Assembly (NCBI GenBank): GCA_019313915.1
Contig: JAFDAJ010000015.1
Coordinates: 1-37,059 of the forward strand
Length of the DNA stretch: 37,059 bases
DNA from: Deltaproteobacteria bacterium
Lineage (GTDB): Bacteria > Myxococcota_A > Polyangia > Polyangiales > Houyiibacteriaceae
Direction: 5' to 3'
In this document: one piece after another, positions 21,344 through 30,043 of the stretch
Layout: every line of letters begins with the position of its first letter
How positions within the stretch are numbered: the stretch's first letter is position 1
The notes under the pieces: generated by a model
The model's input: the letters and a program-made list of their open reading frames with translations, nothing else
The model's database searches: none
What the model was told of the DNA's origin: nothing
Position numbers and translations under genes: made by a program

Positions 21344-22780
21344 ATGAATCTTTTCGTCCGCCTCGTCCGTGCCCAGCTCAGCTTTGGCGTGATTTTCGCC
21401 AGCTACATGGTGCAATTGGCCTTGGTGAGGATCTTTCGCCGGTGGCGCCGTGATCCGGTCACGAGCCATGAAGAGCCGGTGTTGCCTTCGTGGCTAACCC
21501 GCCGAGCGGCCCGAGTCGACGAGAAGAACGCCGAGCGGATGCTTGCTGGGATGCTCCGGCTGCGCGGCGTCTACATCAAGTTGGGGCAGGTCCTGTCGAT
21601 CATGGGTGGCTTTCTGCCGCCCGTGTACATCAAGAGGCTCGAGACGCTGCAGGACGCGGTGCCGCCACATCCGTTTGACGAGATCGAGCAAGCGTTCGTC
21701 GAGAGTCTTGGCGCTCAGCCCGAGGCGTTCTTTCGAAGCATGGATCGTGAGCCGGTTGCTGCGGCCTCGCTCGGCCAGGTGCACGTCGCCTACATGGACG
21801 ACGGCCGCAAGGTCGCGGTCAAGGTGTTGTATCCGGGGATTCGCGACATCGTCGCTATCGACATGCGCGTCATCAAGCTCATGGTTCGCGTCTACAAGTG
21901 GTTCGTGCCCGTGCAGAACATCGAGGCCGTTCACGAGTCGCTCGTCGACCTTCTGCGCCGCGAGACCGACTATCTGCACGAGGCCGAATGCATGCGTCGT
22001 ATGTCGGCGAACTTCGCGGACGATGATCACATTCTGTTTCCCGAAGTGGTCGACGATGTGACCACGCGAGACGTGCTGACGATGTCTTTCATGGAAGGCA
22101 TCAAGATCACCCACCTCGATGCAATCCGGGACCGCGGCGTCGATTTGAACAAGCTTGCGGAGCGGCTCGTAAAGAGCTTCTACAAGCAGGTTTTCGTCGA
22201 CCGGTTTTTTCACGCCGATCCGCATCCGGGGAACTTCTTGGTGCAACCGGTCGAGGGCTCCGATGACGCCAAGCTGGTCGTGCTGGACTTCGGCGCGATC
22301 AGCGAAGTTGACGACAAGACGGTGTTTGGGATGGTCGACGTCTTGCGTGGTTTTTTCGAGCAGAACGACGCGTTAGCGCTGCAAGGCATCGAGGCGATTG
22401 GCTTCGTTGCTGAAGGTGGCGACCGTGCGCTGCTCGAGCAGACGGTGAAGACCTACTTCCGAAAGCTCCTCAAGCTCGAATCGCGGACGCCGGCGGCGCT
22501 GATGAAGGCCAACGCGAAGGAGCTCGAAGAGCTGGCCGATCCGGAGATCGAGCGCCGCGAGCTTCGGACTCTGATGCGCTCGGTGCACTATCCCGACGGC
22601 TGGTTCTACGTCGAGCGCGCCTCGGTCATGATGTTTTGGTTGGCGGGACAGATCGCGCCCGACCTCGACCAAGTTCAGGTCGGTTTCCCGTACGTGCTGC
22701 CGCTGCTGAGTCAGCGCCTGGCATCGAGTCGACCGTCCCCTCCTGCCGACTCTGCGCCGCGGCCGGTGGCGGGCGGCTGA
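21344..22780 (+). CDS. ABC1/UbiB family atypical kinase
   Basis: A 478-residue ABC1/ADCK/UbiB protein. The family's KxGQ region is clear (YIKLGQVLSIMGGFLPP), followed by the Ala-rich loop AAASLGQVHVA, KVAVKVLYPGI with the catalytic Lys, FHADPHPGNFLV and the metal-binding LDFGAIS. A hydrophobic N-terminal stretch (SYMVQLALVRIFRRW) may bind membrane. Members assist ubiquinone or lipid metabolism through ATP hydrolysis; no ubi genes are nearby, so I leave the symbol blank. The ATG at 21344 is the start; an open frame continues far upstream but only as antisense to the neighbouring gene. It leads the ruvX-mltG-cysC-glpD run. Confidence 0.92.
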   Translation: MNLFVRLVRAQLSFGVIFASYMVQLALVRIFRRWRRDPVTSHEEPVLPSWLTRRAARVDEKNAERMLAGMLRLRGVYIKLGQVLSIMGGFLPPVYIKRLETLQDAVPPHPFDEIEQAFVESLGAQPEAFFRSMDREPVAAASLGQVHVAYMDDGRKVAVKVLYPGIRDIVAIDMRVIKLMVRVYKWFVPVQNIEAVHESLVDLLRRETDYLHEAECMRRMSANFADDDHILFPEVVDDVTTRDVLTMSFMEGIKITHLDAIRDRGVDLNKLAERLVKSFYKQVFVDRFFHADPHPGNFLVQPVEGSDDAKLVVLDFGAISEVDDKTVFGMVDVLRGFFEQNDALALQGIEAIGFVAEGGDRALLEQTVKTYFRKLLKLESRTPAALMKANAKELEELADPEIERRELRTLMRSVHYPDGWFYVERASVMMFWLAGQIAPDLDQVQVGFPYVLPLLSQRLASSRPSPPADSAPRPVAGG

Positions 22781-22781
22781 C

Positions 22782-23228
22782 GTGAGCCGAATCGTGGGCA
22801 TCGATCCAGGGCAGGCGCGAATCGGCGTTGCCATCTCGGACGAGGAGAGGTCGATAGCCTTTCCGCGAGAGACAGTTCCAGCGCGGGGAGGCACGACGGA
22901 GGCGGCGCGACGCGTTCGAGAGGCCCTCGGGGAGGACGAGATTTCGCTGGCAGTGGTCGGGCTGCCGCTGCGGCTCGATGGAAGCGAAGGTGAGGCGGCG
23001 CGGCGCGCGCGAGCGTTCGGTGAGGCCCTCGGACGGGCGCTCGAGGTCGAGGTCGTCTACTGGGATGAGCGATTGACGACGGTCGCAGCGGAGCGCTCTT
23101 TGCGGGAGATGGGCCGGCGAGGGGCCAAGCAGCGTGAAGTCGTCGACCAATCTGCAGCGACCATCTTGCTCCAAGGGTATCTAGACGCCAATAAGGGTGG
23201 GAAGTGGCCGGACCCGGACAGCCTATGA
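22782..23228 (+). CDS. ruvX: RuvX/YqgF family RNase H-like nuclease
   Basis: A 148-residue YqgF/RuvX protein with an RNase H-like fold, implicated in 16S rRNA 5'-end maturation and called a Holliday junction resolvase homologue. The catalytic Asp is in VGIDPGQARIGVAISD; further motifs are VVGLPLRLDGSEG, the Glu in VYWDERLTT, and VDQSAATILLQGYLD with the last acidic residue. The GTG at 22782 is one base after the ubiB-like stop. Its TGA overlaps the mltG ATG. Confidence 0.93.
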   Translation: MSRIVGIDPGQARIGVAISDEERSIAFPRETVPARGGTTEAARRVREALGEDEISLAVVGLPLRLDGSEGEAARRARAFGEALGRALEVEVVYWDERLTTVAAERSLREMGRRGAKQREVVDQSAATILLQGYLDANKGGKWPDPDSL

Positions 23229-24316
23229 AGGTCGAGAGTGATTTCGGCAGCGGGGTCGCACGGGCCTTGAGCCTCCTGACGTTGCTGGCGGTGCTCAGCG
23301 TTCTCGGCGCGACAGGGTGGTTGTTCGTGATCTATCCTGACACCGATGGCCCCGCGAGCGACGTCCAGGAGGTCCACGTCCAAGTCTCCGAGGGCACGAC
23401 CCTACGACAGCTCGCCAATGAGCTGAAGAGTGAAGGGGTGATCAAGGACGCAAAAGTGTGGTCCCTGTACATGCGTATGCGGGGACTCGACCGGCACCTC
23501 CGACAGGGCAAGGTTCGTTTTCGGGTGCCGATGACCCCCGAGGAGGCTGCGCGTCATGCAACGACGCGTTTGGGTCGCATTCAGGTTCGTATACTCATCC
23601 CGGAAGGCTTTTCTCGCTTTGAGATTGGGCAGCGGCTCGAGGAGTACGGCGTCTGCGATGCGGACGATTTCCTCGACGCGACCGAAGATGCATCTCTACT
23701 CGCAAGCTACGGGGTGGAGGCCCATGACGCCGAAGGATACCTGTTTCCCGACACGTACGAGTTCGACGACGACACCAAGCCCAGACGCGTCGTTGAACGA
23801 ATGCTGGCGAACTGGACTCGAAAGCATGAAGAGATACAGCAACAGTATGCCGACGAGCTGAGCGCCTTGAAGGGTTGGACCACGCATGACCTCGTCACGC
23901 TGGCATCGATCGTCGAGAAGGAAGCCGCTGTGCCAGCCGAGCGCTCGAGGATTGCGGGCGTGTTCTGGAACCGACTGAGGTCGAGACGATTCCTACCGCG
24001 GCGCAGGCTCCAAGCCGATCCAACGGTTCAGTATGGTTGTGTCGCGGTGCCCGAAGCAGCGCCCTCGTGTGCGGACTACGACGGCCAGATCACGCGGGCT
24101 ATGCTGGACGACCGGGAGAATCCCTACAACACCTATCGGCATTCAGGGCTTCCCCCAGGGCCGATCAGCAATCCGGGGAGGGCTGCGCTCGCAGCGGTCA
24201 TCGACCCCGAAGAGCACGACTATTTCTACTTCGTCGCGCGAGGCGGTGGTCAGCATCACTTCAGCAGGACGCTTCGGCAACACAACATCGCAGTTCGACG
24301 CAACGGTCAGAAATGA
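23225..24316 (+). CDS. mltG: Endolytic murein transglycosylase MltG
   Basis: A 363-residue inner-membrane protein that cleaves nascent glycan strands and is thought to set strand length. There is one N-terminal membrane segment (about residues 15-38, [23 protein letters not shown]), a LysM-like region ([20 protein letters not shown]), then the YceG domain with [12 protein letters not shown], the catalytic Glu in [25 protein letters not shown] and [18 protein letters not shown]. The ATG at 23225 overlaps the ruvX stop by ATGA; an upstream in-frame GTG at 23204 is less likely. Its own TGA overlaps the cysC ATG. Confidence 0.95.
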   Translation: MKVESDFGSGVARALSLLTLLAVLSVLGATGWLFVIYPDTDGPASDVQEVHVQVSEGTTLRQLANELKSEGVIKDAKVWSLYMRMRGLDRHLRQGKVRFRVPMTPEEAARHATTRLGRIQVRILIPEGFSRFEIGQRLEEYGVCDADDFLDATEDASLLASYGVEAHDAEGYLFPDTYEFDDDTKPRRVVERMLANWTRKHEEIQQQYADELSALKGWTTHDLVTLASIVEKEAAVPAERSRIAGVFWNRLRSRRFLPRRRLQADPTVQYGCVAVPEAAPSCADYDGQITRAMLDDRENPYNTYRHSGLPPGPISNPGRAALAAVIDPEEHDYFYFVARGGGQHHFSRTLRQHNIAVRRNGQK

Positions 24317-24945
24317 CTATGTTCACCGCGATGAGCGCGCCGAAGGCAGACAACCTGACCTGGCACATGGGCGAGGTCGACCGCGAGGCCCGCGCGGCTG
24401 CGCACGGGCACCGTGGCGTCGTGCTTTGGTTCACGGGCCTTTCGGGGTCTGGCAAGAGCACTATCGGGCATCGGGTGGAGCGCATGCTCATCGAGCGCGG
24501 CGCCTTCGCGTACGTGCTCGATGGCGACAACATTCGGCATGGGCTCAACAGTGACCTCGGCTTCGCGCCGGAGGACCGTGTCGAGAACATCCGGCGCATT
24601 GGTGAGGTGGCGCGACTATTTGCGGACGCCGGCGGTCTCGTGTTGTCGGCATTCATTTCGCCGTACCGCAAGGACCGCGACCGCGTGCGAGCACTGATGG
24701 GTCCGGGAGAATTCATCGAGGTGTTCGTCGACACCCCACTCGAGATTTGCGAGGCACGCGACCCGAAGGGCCTGTACAAGAAAGCGAGAGCCGGCGAGAT
24801 TTCGAATTTCACCGGGCTCGATGCGCCGTATGAGGCTCCCCAGAGTCCCGAGGTTCATCTTTTGACCGCGAGCCTCAGCGTTGACGAGGCGGCGGCTCAG
24901 GTGATCCGCTACTTAGACGAACAGAACATCTTAGGAGACTCCTGA
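24313..24945 (+). CDS. cysC: Adenylylsulfate (APS) kinase
   Basis: A 210-residue APS kinase that phosphorylates adenosine 5'-phosphosulfate to PAPS. It has the Walker A loop [11 protein letters not shown], then [29 protein letters not shown], and [33 protein letters not shown], all diagnostic. The ATG at 24313 overlaps the mltG stop by ATGA, and its TGA overlaps the glpD ATG by one base. No ATP sulfurylase genes (cysD, cysN or sat) are in the window, so its substrate supply lies elsewhere. Confidence 0.95.
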   Translation: MTMFTAMSAPKADNLTWHMGEVDREARAAAHGHRGVVLWFTGLSGSGKSTIGHRVERMLIERGAFAYVLDGDNIRHGLNSDLGFAPEDRVENIRRIGEVARLFADAGGLVLSAFISPYRKDRDRVRALMGPGEFIEVFVDTPLEICEARDPKGLYKKARAGEISNFTGLDAPYEAPQSPEVHLLTASLSVDEAAAQVIRYLDEQNILGDS

Positions 24946-26624
24946 TGCCCTCTCGCGAACAGATGTGGGAGAAAATCCCGGAGGAAGTCGACCTCGTCGT
25001 CATCGGCGGCGGTATTACAGGCGCCGGAATCGTCCGAGATGCCGCGCGTCGCGGGCTACGCGTGGTTCTGTTTGAGCAAAACGACATCGCGTACGGGACG
25101 AGCTCTCGGTCGAGCAAGCTCATCCACGGGGGGCTTCGCTACCTCGAAAGTTACGAGTTCAGCTTGGTCTTCGAGTCGGTAAGCGAGCGTCGAGTCGTGA
25201 TGGACCTAGCGCCTCACCTCGTCAATCCTCAGGCGTTCTTGTTCCCCATCTATCAAGACTCGGGCAAGAGCTTGCGCATGATCAGTGCCGGCATGTGGCT
25301 CTACGACGGCCTCGCCTTGTTTCGTTCGCCGAAGCGCCACCGGGCGCTGAACCCGGGCGAGGTGGCGGAGGAAGAACCGCTCCTCAGGCAGGAAGGACTG
25401 CAAGGCGCTCCGCTCTACTACGACTGCTCCACGGACGACGCTCGGCTCACGCTCGAAACCATCATCGACGCGACCGAGAACGGTGCCGTCGTGGTCAGTT
25501 GGGCGAGGGTCGACGCATTGGTCAAAGACGATCAGGGACGCGTTTCCGGGGTGATCGTGAAGAACGGGCGGGACGGGAGCCTGAGGGAAGTGAAGGCGCA
25601 CACGGTAATCAATGCTACGGGCCCGTGGACCGATGAGGTGCTGGCGATGAGCGGCCCTCGAACCGGCAAGATGCTGCGGCCGACCAAAGGCATCCACATC
25701 GTGGTCGAGAGGAACAAGCTCCCGATAGAAAATGCAGTGGTGCTCTTCCACCCGGTCGACAAGCGTGTTCTCTTCGCGTTGCCATGGGGAGAGCGCACGT
25801 ACGTGGGCACGACCGACACCGATTACGACGGCGTGCCAGGGGAGGAAGCCGCGACGCTCGAGGATGTCGACTATACGATCGCTGCGGCCAACCACTATTT
25901 CCCGACCCACCCAATTGGTCGCGACGACGTGATCTCTACGTGGGCTGGGCTGCGGCCGCTCATCGCGCCCGAACCCGAGGTCGGCGAGATGGCCGAGTCG
26001 AAGGTCAGCCGAGAACACCAAATCATGATCGGCCAAGATGGGTTGATCACGATTGCGGGCGGCAAGCTCACGACGTACCGAAAAATGGCCAAGGAGTGTG
26101 TCGACGTGGCGGTCAATCTGCTGAAGCTGTCGGACAAGCTGCCCGAGGACATTCACTCCGGGCAGACGTTCAAATTTCCTCTTCCTGGTGCAGTCGGTTG
26201 GCCCGAAGACGACGACCACGCCAAGGTCGCGGCGGAGCTCGCCAAGGCCTGTGACTGCGACCTTTCGGAGGAAGTGAGCCGCCACCTGGTTGATACGTAC
26301 GGTATGCGCGCGTTGGAGCTCGCGAAGCTCTGCGCCGCCGACCCTTCCTTGAGGGAGCCGATTGTCCCTGGGCGAGTGGAGATCATGGCACAGGTTGATT
26401 TCGGAGTTCGGGAGGAGCTCGCCGCGAGCGTCAGCGACATCATGATTCGCCGGACCCAGATCTTCTTCCGGGATTTCGATCAAGGCCTCGGCTCAGTCGA
26501 AAAGGTCGCGACCCGCATGGCCCACCTCATTGGCTGGTCGGACGAGGAGAAGCAGAAGTCCGTGGATGCCTATAAGGCGGATGTCGCGCTGTCGCGACGT
26601 TGGAAAGAAGAGCTTACGGGGTAA
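24945..26624 (+). CDS. glpD: Aerobic glycerol-3-phosphate dehydrogenase
   Basis: A 559-residue FAD-dependent enzyme oxidising glycerol-3-phosphate to dihydroxyacetone phosphate and passing electrons to quinone. The FAD-binding start is VVIGGGITGAGIVRDAARRG, followed by TSSRSSKLIHGGLRYLESYE, INATGPWTDEV, STWAGLRPLIAP and GGKLTTYRKMA. The C-terminal GlpD cap contains VDFGVREELAASVSDIMIRRT. It starts within the cysC stop (TGATG) and ends 11 bases inside the convergent gene at 26614, the two stop codons sharing one small hairpin. Confidence 0.95.
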   Translation: MPSREQMWEKIPEEVDLVVIGGGITGAGIVRDAARRGLRVVLFEQNDIAYGTSSRSSKLIHGGLRYLESYEFSLVFESVSERRVVMDLAPHLVNPQAFLFPIYQDSGKSLRMISAGMWLYDGLALFRSPKRHRALNPGEVAEEEPLLRQEGLQGAPLYYDCSTDDARLTLETIIDATENGAVVVSWARVDALVKDDQGRVSGVIVKNGRDGSLREVKAHTVINATGPWTDEVLAMSGPRTGKMLRPTKGIHIVVERNKLPIENAVVLFHPVDKRVLFALPWGERTYVGTTDTDYDGVPGEEAATLEDVDYTIAAANHYFPTHPIGRDDVISTWAGLRPLIAPEPEVGEMAESKVSREHQIMIGQDGLITIAGGKLTTYRKMAKECVDVAVNLLKLSDKLPEDIHSGQTFKFPLPGAVGWPEDDDHAKVAAELAKACDCDLSEEVSRHLVDTYGMRALELAKLCAADPSLREPIVPGRVEIMAQVDFGVREELAASVSDIMIRRTQIFFRDFDQGLGSVEKVATRMAHLIGWSDEEKQKSVDAYKADVALSRRWKEELTG

Positions 26625-26627
26625 GCT
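26611..26627. terminator. Hairpin carrying both convergent stop codons
   Basis: AGCTTAC and GTAAGCT form a perfect seven-pair stem around GGG. The glpD stop (TAA, 26622-26624) is in one arm and the opposing gene's stop (TAA on the minus strand, 26614-26616) in the other. It has no T-tract, so it is at best a weak bidirectional terminator. Confidence 0.4.
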
Positions 26628-27228
26628 GCGGGAGCTTGAGCTTCAGGGCGAGTGCGCCAGGCTCGACCTGGAGCGATTCGAGCTCGAGCACGTCGAAGAT
26701 CATGGCGGCCGTTTGGGTCGATACGAAGCGGCGCACGGCCGGGACGCTTCGGAGGTCCACCCTCAGGCGGCTGGGAGTTTCGCGTTCGACGATGGCGCTG
26801 CCGATGTCGCTCGAGCCTGCAGGCGCGATCATCGGCCATGTAGCCTTCGCGATGCACCCCGCCAGCGCCCCGACGATGGATGTGTCATGCGCGTCCGGAG
26901 GCTCGACGTCGAATGAAATCTCCTTTGCGCCTCGCGGCGCAAACCGCACGGAGCGAGGCGTCAAACTAAACTGAACCTCTCTACCATTGGTCATCGAGGC
27001 ATCGATGAACATACGCCCCGAACGACACGCCACCATGGCGGAATCGACTCCGTCGGCGTGGGCCGCCGCCGATGTGAGCAGCTCGTCGCTCAGCCGCCAT
27101 CGCTGCTGCGTCAATCGCTCGAGAAGCTGCTTGGTCACCGACGCCACCTTGGTGCCGGTGATGCGCTGGACCGCCCGGTCCGCCGCAACGCGCACCCAAC
27201 TCCGGACGATGTCGATACGGTCGGTCAT
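26614..27228 (-). CDS. Hypothetical protein coupled to the radical SAM gene
   Basis: A 204-residue soluble protein. Its ATG overlaps the radical SAM stop by ATGA, so it is probably translated with it. The N-terminus is amphipathic (DIVRSWVRVAADRAVQRITG), the middle alternates beta strands (GRMFIDASM, VQFSLTPRSVRFA, ISFDVEPP) and the end is LQVEPGALALKLKLPQL. The strand pattern and the leucine-rich ending are reminiscent of lipid-binding barrel or LmeA/DUF2993-like proteins, but the match is too weak to name. There is no signal peptide. Confidence 0.7.
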   Translation of the reverse strand: MTDRIDIVRSWVRVAADRAVQRITGTKVASVTKQLLERLTQQRWRLSDELLTSAAAHADGVDSAMVACRSGRMFIDASMTNGREVQFSLTPRSVRFAPRGAKEISFDVEPPDAHDTSIVGALAGCIAKATWPMIAPAGSSDIGSAIVERETPSRLRVDLRSVPAVRRFVSTQTAAMIFDVLELESLQVEPGALALKLKLPQLTP

Positions 27229-30002
27229 TCTGCTGCCTGAAGTGACGGTTTGGCCCGAAGGAGCTCCAACTGCAACGGCGTGACCCGTCCGGTGGGACGA
27301 TTCGCGAAGAATCCGGAGCGTACGACGCGCGGGGCGAGCTCGCCGATGCCCGTCAGGGCCCGAAGCACTTCTCCGGGCCGCGGTGTGGTTTGGCCGCCGA
27401 GGCGAAGCGTGATGGTGATCGGTAACAGGTCGCCGATGAGGCCAGCCTGCGAGAGGGCGTCCGCACCGTGGCCGACCCGGACGTCGACCAGGGCGGCGCC
27501 AACATCGACGCGCTTCTTCACGCCCTTGATGTCGCGATCGATGTAGAGGTCGGTGGGGCGCTTTGCGAGGGTCTCGCGCAGAGTCTTCTCGTCGACGAAG
27601 CCCAGCGCGGCGAGTTCCCCCCGTGCCATGGCTACGACGAAGTCGGTTTCCTCGATGACCCGGTTGAGTGCGGCGTCGTGAGGACCCAAGACCTGATGCT
27701 CGAAGAACTCGATGCCATCGATTGCCGCGTCGTTGAGACGCGCGCAAAGGTTGTCGAGATTCGGAGACTCGGCTTCGCGGAGCCGAACGTCGACGTGCTC
27801 GCACAGACTCGCCGTTCCGACCGGCAGGGCGGGTCCGAACGTGAGCCGTGGTAGCGGACGGTATCCCTCGCTGTAGTAGAGCGGAAGGCCCACACGTCGC
27901 AGCATGCGCGGAAAACTACGGACCAAATCGAGATGCGAAGTGTACGCGGTTCGTCCGAGCTTTCGGTAAGCTATTCGGACCCGCATCGGGGGGCCCTGGT
28001 CGACGCCATGGAACGGCCGCCGGTCCACCATGGCGACCTCGGCGACTTCCTCGGGCGGCGCGAGCGCCGCGCGGGGCTCGAGGGAATTCATGTCTCGAAG
28101 GAAGCCGATTCGCTCTTCTTTCATCTGAGTGAGGTCGCACGCGATGCCGCAATCGTAGCAAACCAAGCGGCGCTTCTCTTCTTTGGCATCTTTCACGTTC
28201 GTGTGATGCACGAAGCTGCCGACCGTCTTTCCGCATGGGGGGCTTAGCCGATTGCGAAGCGCTTTTCGATACTCGCGAGCGAGGAACCCCTGCTCGAGAC
28301 CAACGTCAATGTGTGACCACGGAAGGCGTGCCGACACGGGAATCGTTCCGAGGTACCAAGAAGGGTCGATGGCTGCTTCTTCGATCGAGGCGGTCCAGGC
28401 CGCGAGGTCGAGGCGCTCGTCCCACGAATCGAAGCGTGCGCCTCGGGTGTAGGCGCCGTGAATCACGTCCGCCAAGCGGCGGTCGCCGCGCGCTAGCATT
28501 CCTTCGAGCCACGAGCCGGCCGAGCTGTGCATCTTGAGCTGGACACGGGTGGCCGCGGCCTCGTAGCGGAGCACTGACTGCTTGCGGATGATTTCGTCGC
28601 GCGAGTCCATCGCGCACCACTGAAACGGTGTATGAGGTTTGGGAACGTGTGTCGACACGCTGACCGTCACGCGTGCGCGCTTGTTGCGCTGAACGCGGCG
28701 CGCCACATCGAGCGCTCGGGCGCCCGTTCGCACGATGTCCCGCACGTCGTCGTCCTCTTCCGTGGGCAGACCGATCATGAAGTAGAGCTTCATCTTGCTC
28801 CACCCTCGCGAGAATACGCGTTCGGCGGTCAGCATGAGTTGATCGTCGGTGACGTTTTTGTTCACCACGTCGCGCATACGCTGGCTGCCCGCTTCTGGTG
28901 CAAATGTCAGGCCCCCGGCGCGTTGCCGCTTCATGTCGTCCAGCACATCCTCGCTGAGCCCGTAGGCCCGAAGCGACGAGACACTCAGCGATACCTGATG
29001 TGGCGCGAGTGCTTCGATCGATTCGTGCACGAGCGGCGCGATCGCACTGTAGTCTGCCGTCGAAAGCGACGTCAGGGACGCCTCGTCGTACCCGGCTTCC
29101 GAAACCGAGCGTACCATAGCCTCGATGATCGCCTTGGGCTCTCGCTCTCGAACGGGGCGGTAGATCATGCCGGCTTGACAGAAACGGCAGCCCTCGGTGC
29201 ATCCGCGTGCAACTTCAATCGACGCGCGGTCGAAAACCGTTTGGCAATTGGCGATGGGTCCGTCTACGGGGAAGGGGTAGTCGTTCAGATTCTGGACGAT
29301 CGACCGGCGAACCGGGAACGGCGCCTCTGGGTGATCGGGCTCGACGACCTGCATCTCGGTGTCGTCCGTCGGTACGCTCTTGTAGAGAGCGGGCACGTAG
29401 AAGCCCCCGAGGTGTGCAATGCGAAGCAGTCGTTCAGCGCGTGGCAGTCCGGCGGCCTTCATCTCGGCCCAGGCGTGCATGAGCTCCGGCACCTTGGCCT
29501 CGCCGTCACCGATTAGAAACGCATCGATGAACGGCGCCATGGGCTCTGCGTGGGTCGCCGTTGGGCCTCCGGCGATGATCAGCGGGTGCGCGTCCGACCG
29601 CTGCTCGGAGCGCAACGGAATCTTCCCAAGCTCGAGGATCTGCAGGACGTTCGTGTAGGTCAGCTCGTACTGAAGCGAGAAGCCCACGATGTCGAACTCG
29701 TGAAGCGGGCGTGCGCTTTCGAGCGAGCACAAAGGCTGATCGTGGGAGCGCAGCTCGTGCTCCATGTCGGCCCACACCGCGTACGCGCGCTCGGCGAGGA
29801 AGTCGGGGCGCTTGTTGACGATATCGTAGAGAATCTTGTAGCCGAGATGGCTCATCCCGATCTCGTAGAGATCGGGGAACGCGAGGCACATGCGGCAAGC
29901 CACGTCATCCCACGCTTTGCGCGATTCTCCCTGCTCTCCGCCCAAATATTGGGCCGGCTTGTGCACTCGGTCGATGAAGGGCGCGTAGGGGTGGTCTCGC
30001 AT
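27225..30002 (-). CDS. TIGR03960-type radical SAM protein fused to DUF2344
   Basis: A 925-residue protein of two known modules. The N-terminal radical SAM part has an unusual leader (HKPAQYLGGEQGE, CRMCLAFPDLYEIGMSHLGYKILYDIVN), a B12-binding-like region (IVGFSLQYELTYTNVLQIL) and the cluster motif CTEGCRFC (Cys268, Cys272, Cys275). The C-terminal part, from roughly residue 690, is the TIGR03936/DUF2344 module (RVRIAYRKLGRTAYTSHLDLVRSFPRMLRR...YSEGYRPLPRLTFGPALPVG). In many bacteria these are separate or fused genes beside ribonuclease G; their reaction is not established. Start at the ATG 30002 gives the typical MRDHPYAPF. It sits between a DUF1444-like gene and a coupled hypothetical gene. 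Confidence 0.92.
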   Translation of the reverse strand: MRDHPYAPFIDRVHKPAQYLGGEQGESRKAWDDVACRMCLAFPDLYEIGMSHLGYKILYDIVNKRPDFLAERAYAVWADMEHELRSHDQPLCSLESARPLHEFDIVGFSLQYELTYTNVLQILELGKIPLRSEQRSDAHPLIIAGGPTATHAEPMAPFIDAFLIGDGEAKVPELMHAWAEMKAAGLPRAERLLRIAHLGGFYVPALYKSVPTDDTEMQVVEPDHPEAPFPVRRSIVQNLNDYPFPVDGPIANCQTVFDRASIEVARGCTEGCRFCQAGMIYRPVREREPKAIIEAMVRSVSEAGYDEASLTSLSTADYSAIAPLVHESIEALAPHQVSLSVSSLRAYGLSEDVLDDMKRQRAGGLTFAPEAGSQRMRDVVNKNVTDDQLMLTAERVFSRGWSKMKLYFMIGLPTEEDDDVRDIVRTGARALDVARRVQRNKRARVTVSVSTHVPKPHTPFQWCAMDSRDEIIRKQSVLRYEAAATRVQLKMHSSAGSWLEGMLARGDRRLADVIHGAYTRGARFDSWDERLDLAAWTASIEEAAIDPSWYLGTIPVSARLPWSHIDVGLEQGFLAREYRKALRNRLSPPCGKTVGSFVHHTNVKDAKEEKRRLVCYDCGIACDLTQMKEERIGFLRDMNSLEPRAALAPPEEVAEVAMVDRRPFHGVDQGPPMRVRIAYRKLGRTAYTSHLDLVRSFPRMLRRVGLPLYYSEGYRPLPRLTFGPALPVGTASLCEHVDVRLREAESPNLDNLCARLNDAAIDGIEFFEHQVLGPHDAALNRVIEETDFVVAMARGELAALGFVDEKTLRETLAKRPTDLYIDRDIKGVKKRVDVGAALVDVRVGHGADALSQAGLIGDLLPITITLRLGGQTTPRPGEVLRALTGIGELAPRVVRSGFFANRPTGRVTPLQLELLRAKPSLQAAE

Positions 30003-30043
30003 GGTCCGTGTCCGCAGGACGGCCCTAGTTTTGGGGCCAAGCT

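Noticed and set aside
25206-26483. 425-codon minus-strand frame opposite glpD
   Set aside because: It is antisense to conserved GlpD motifs and has no recognisable domain.
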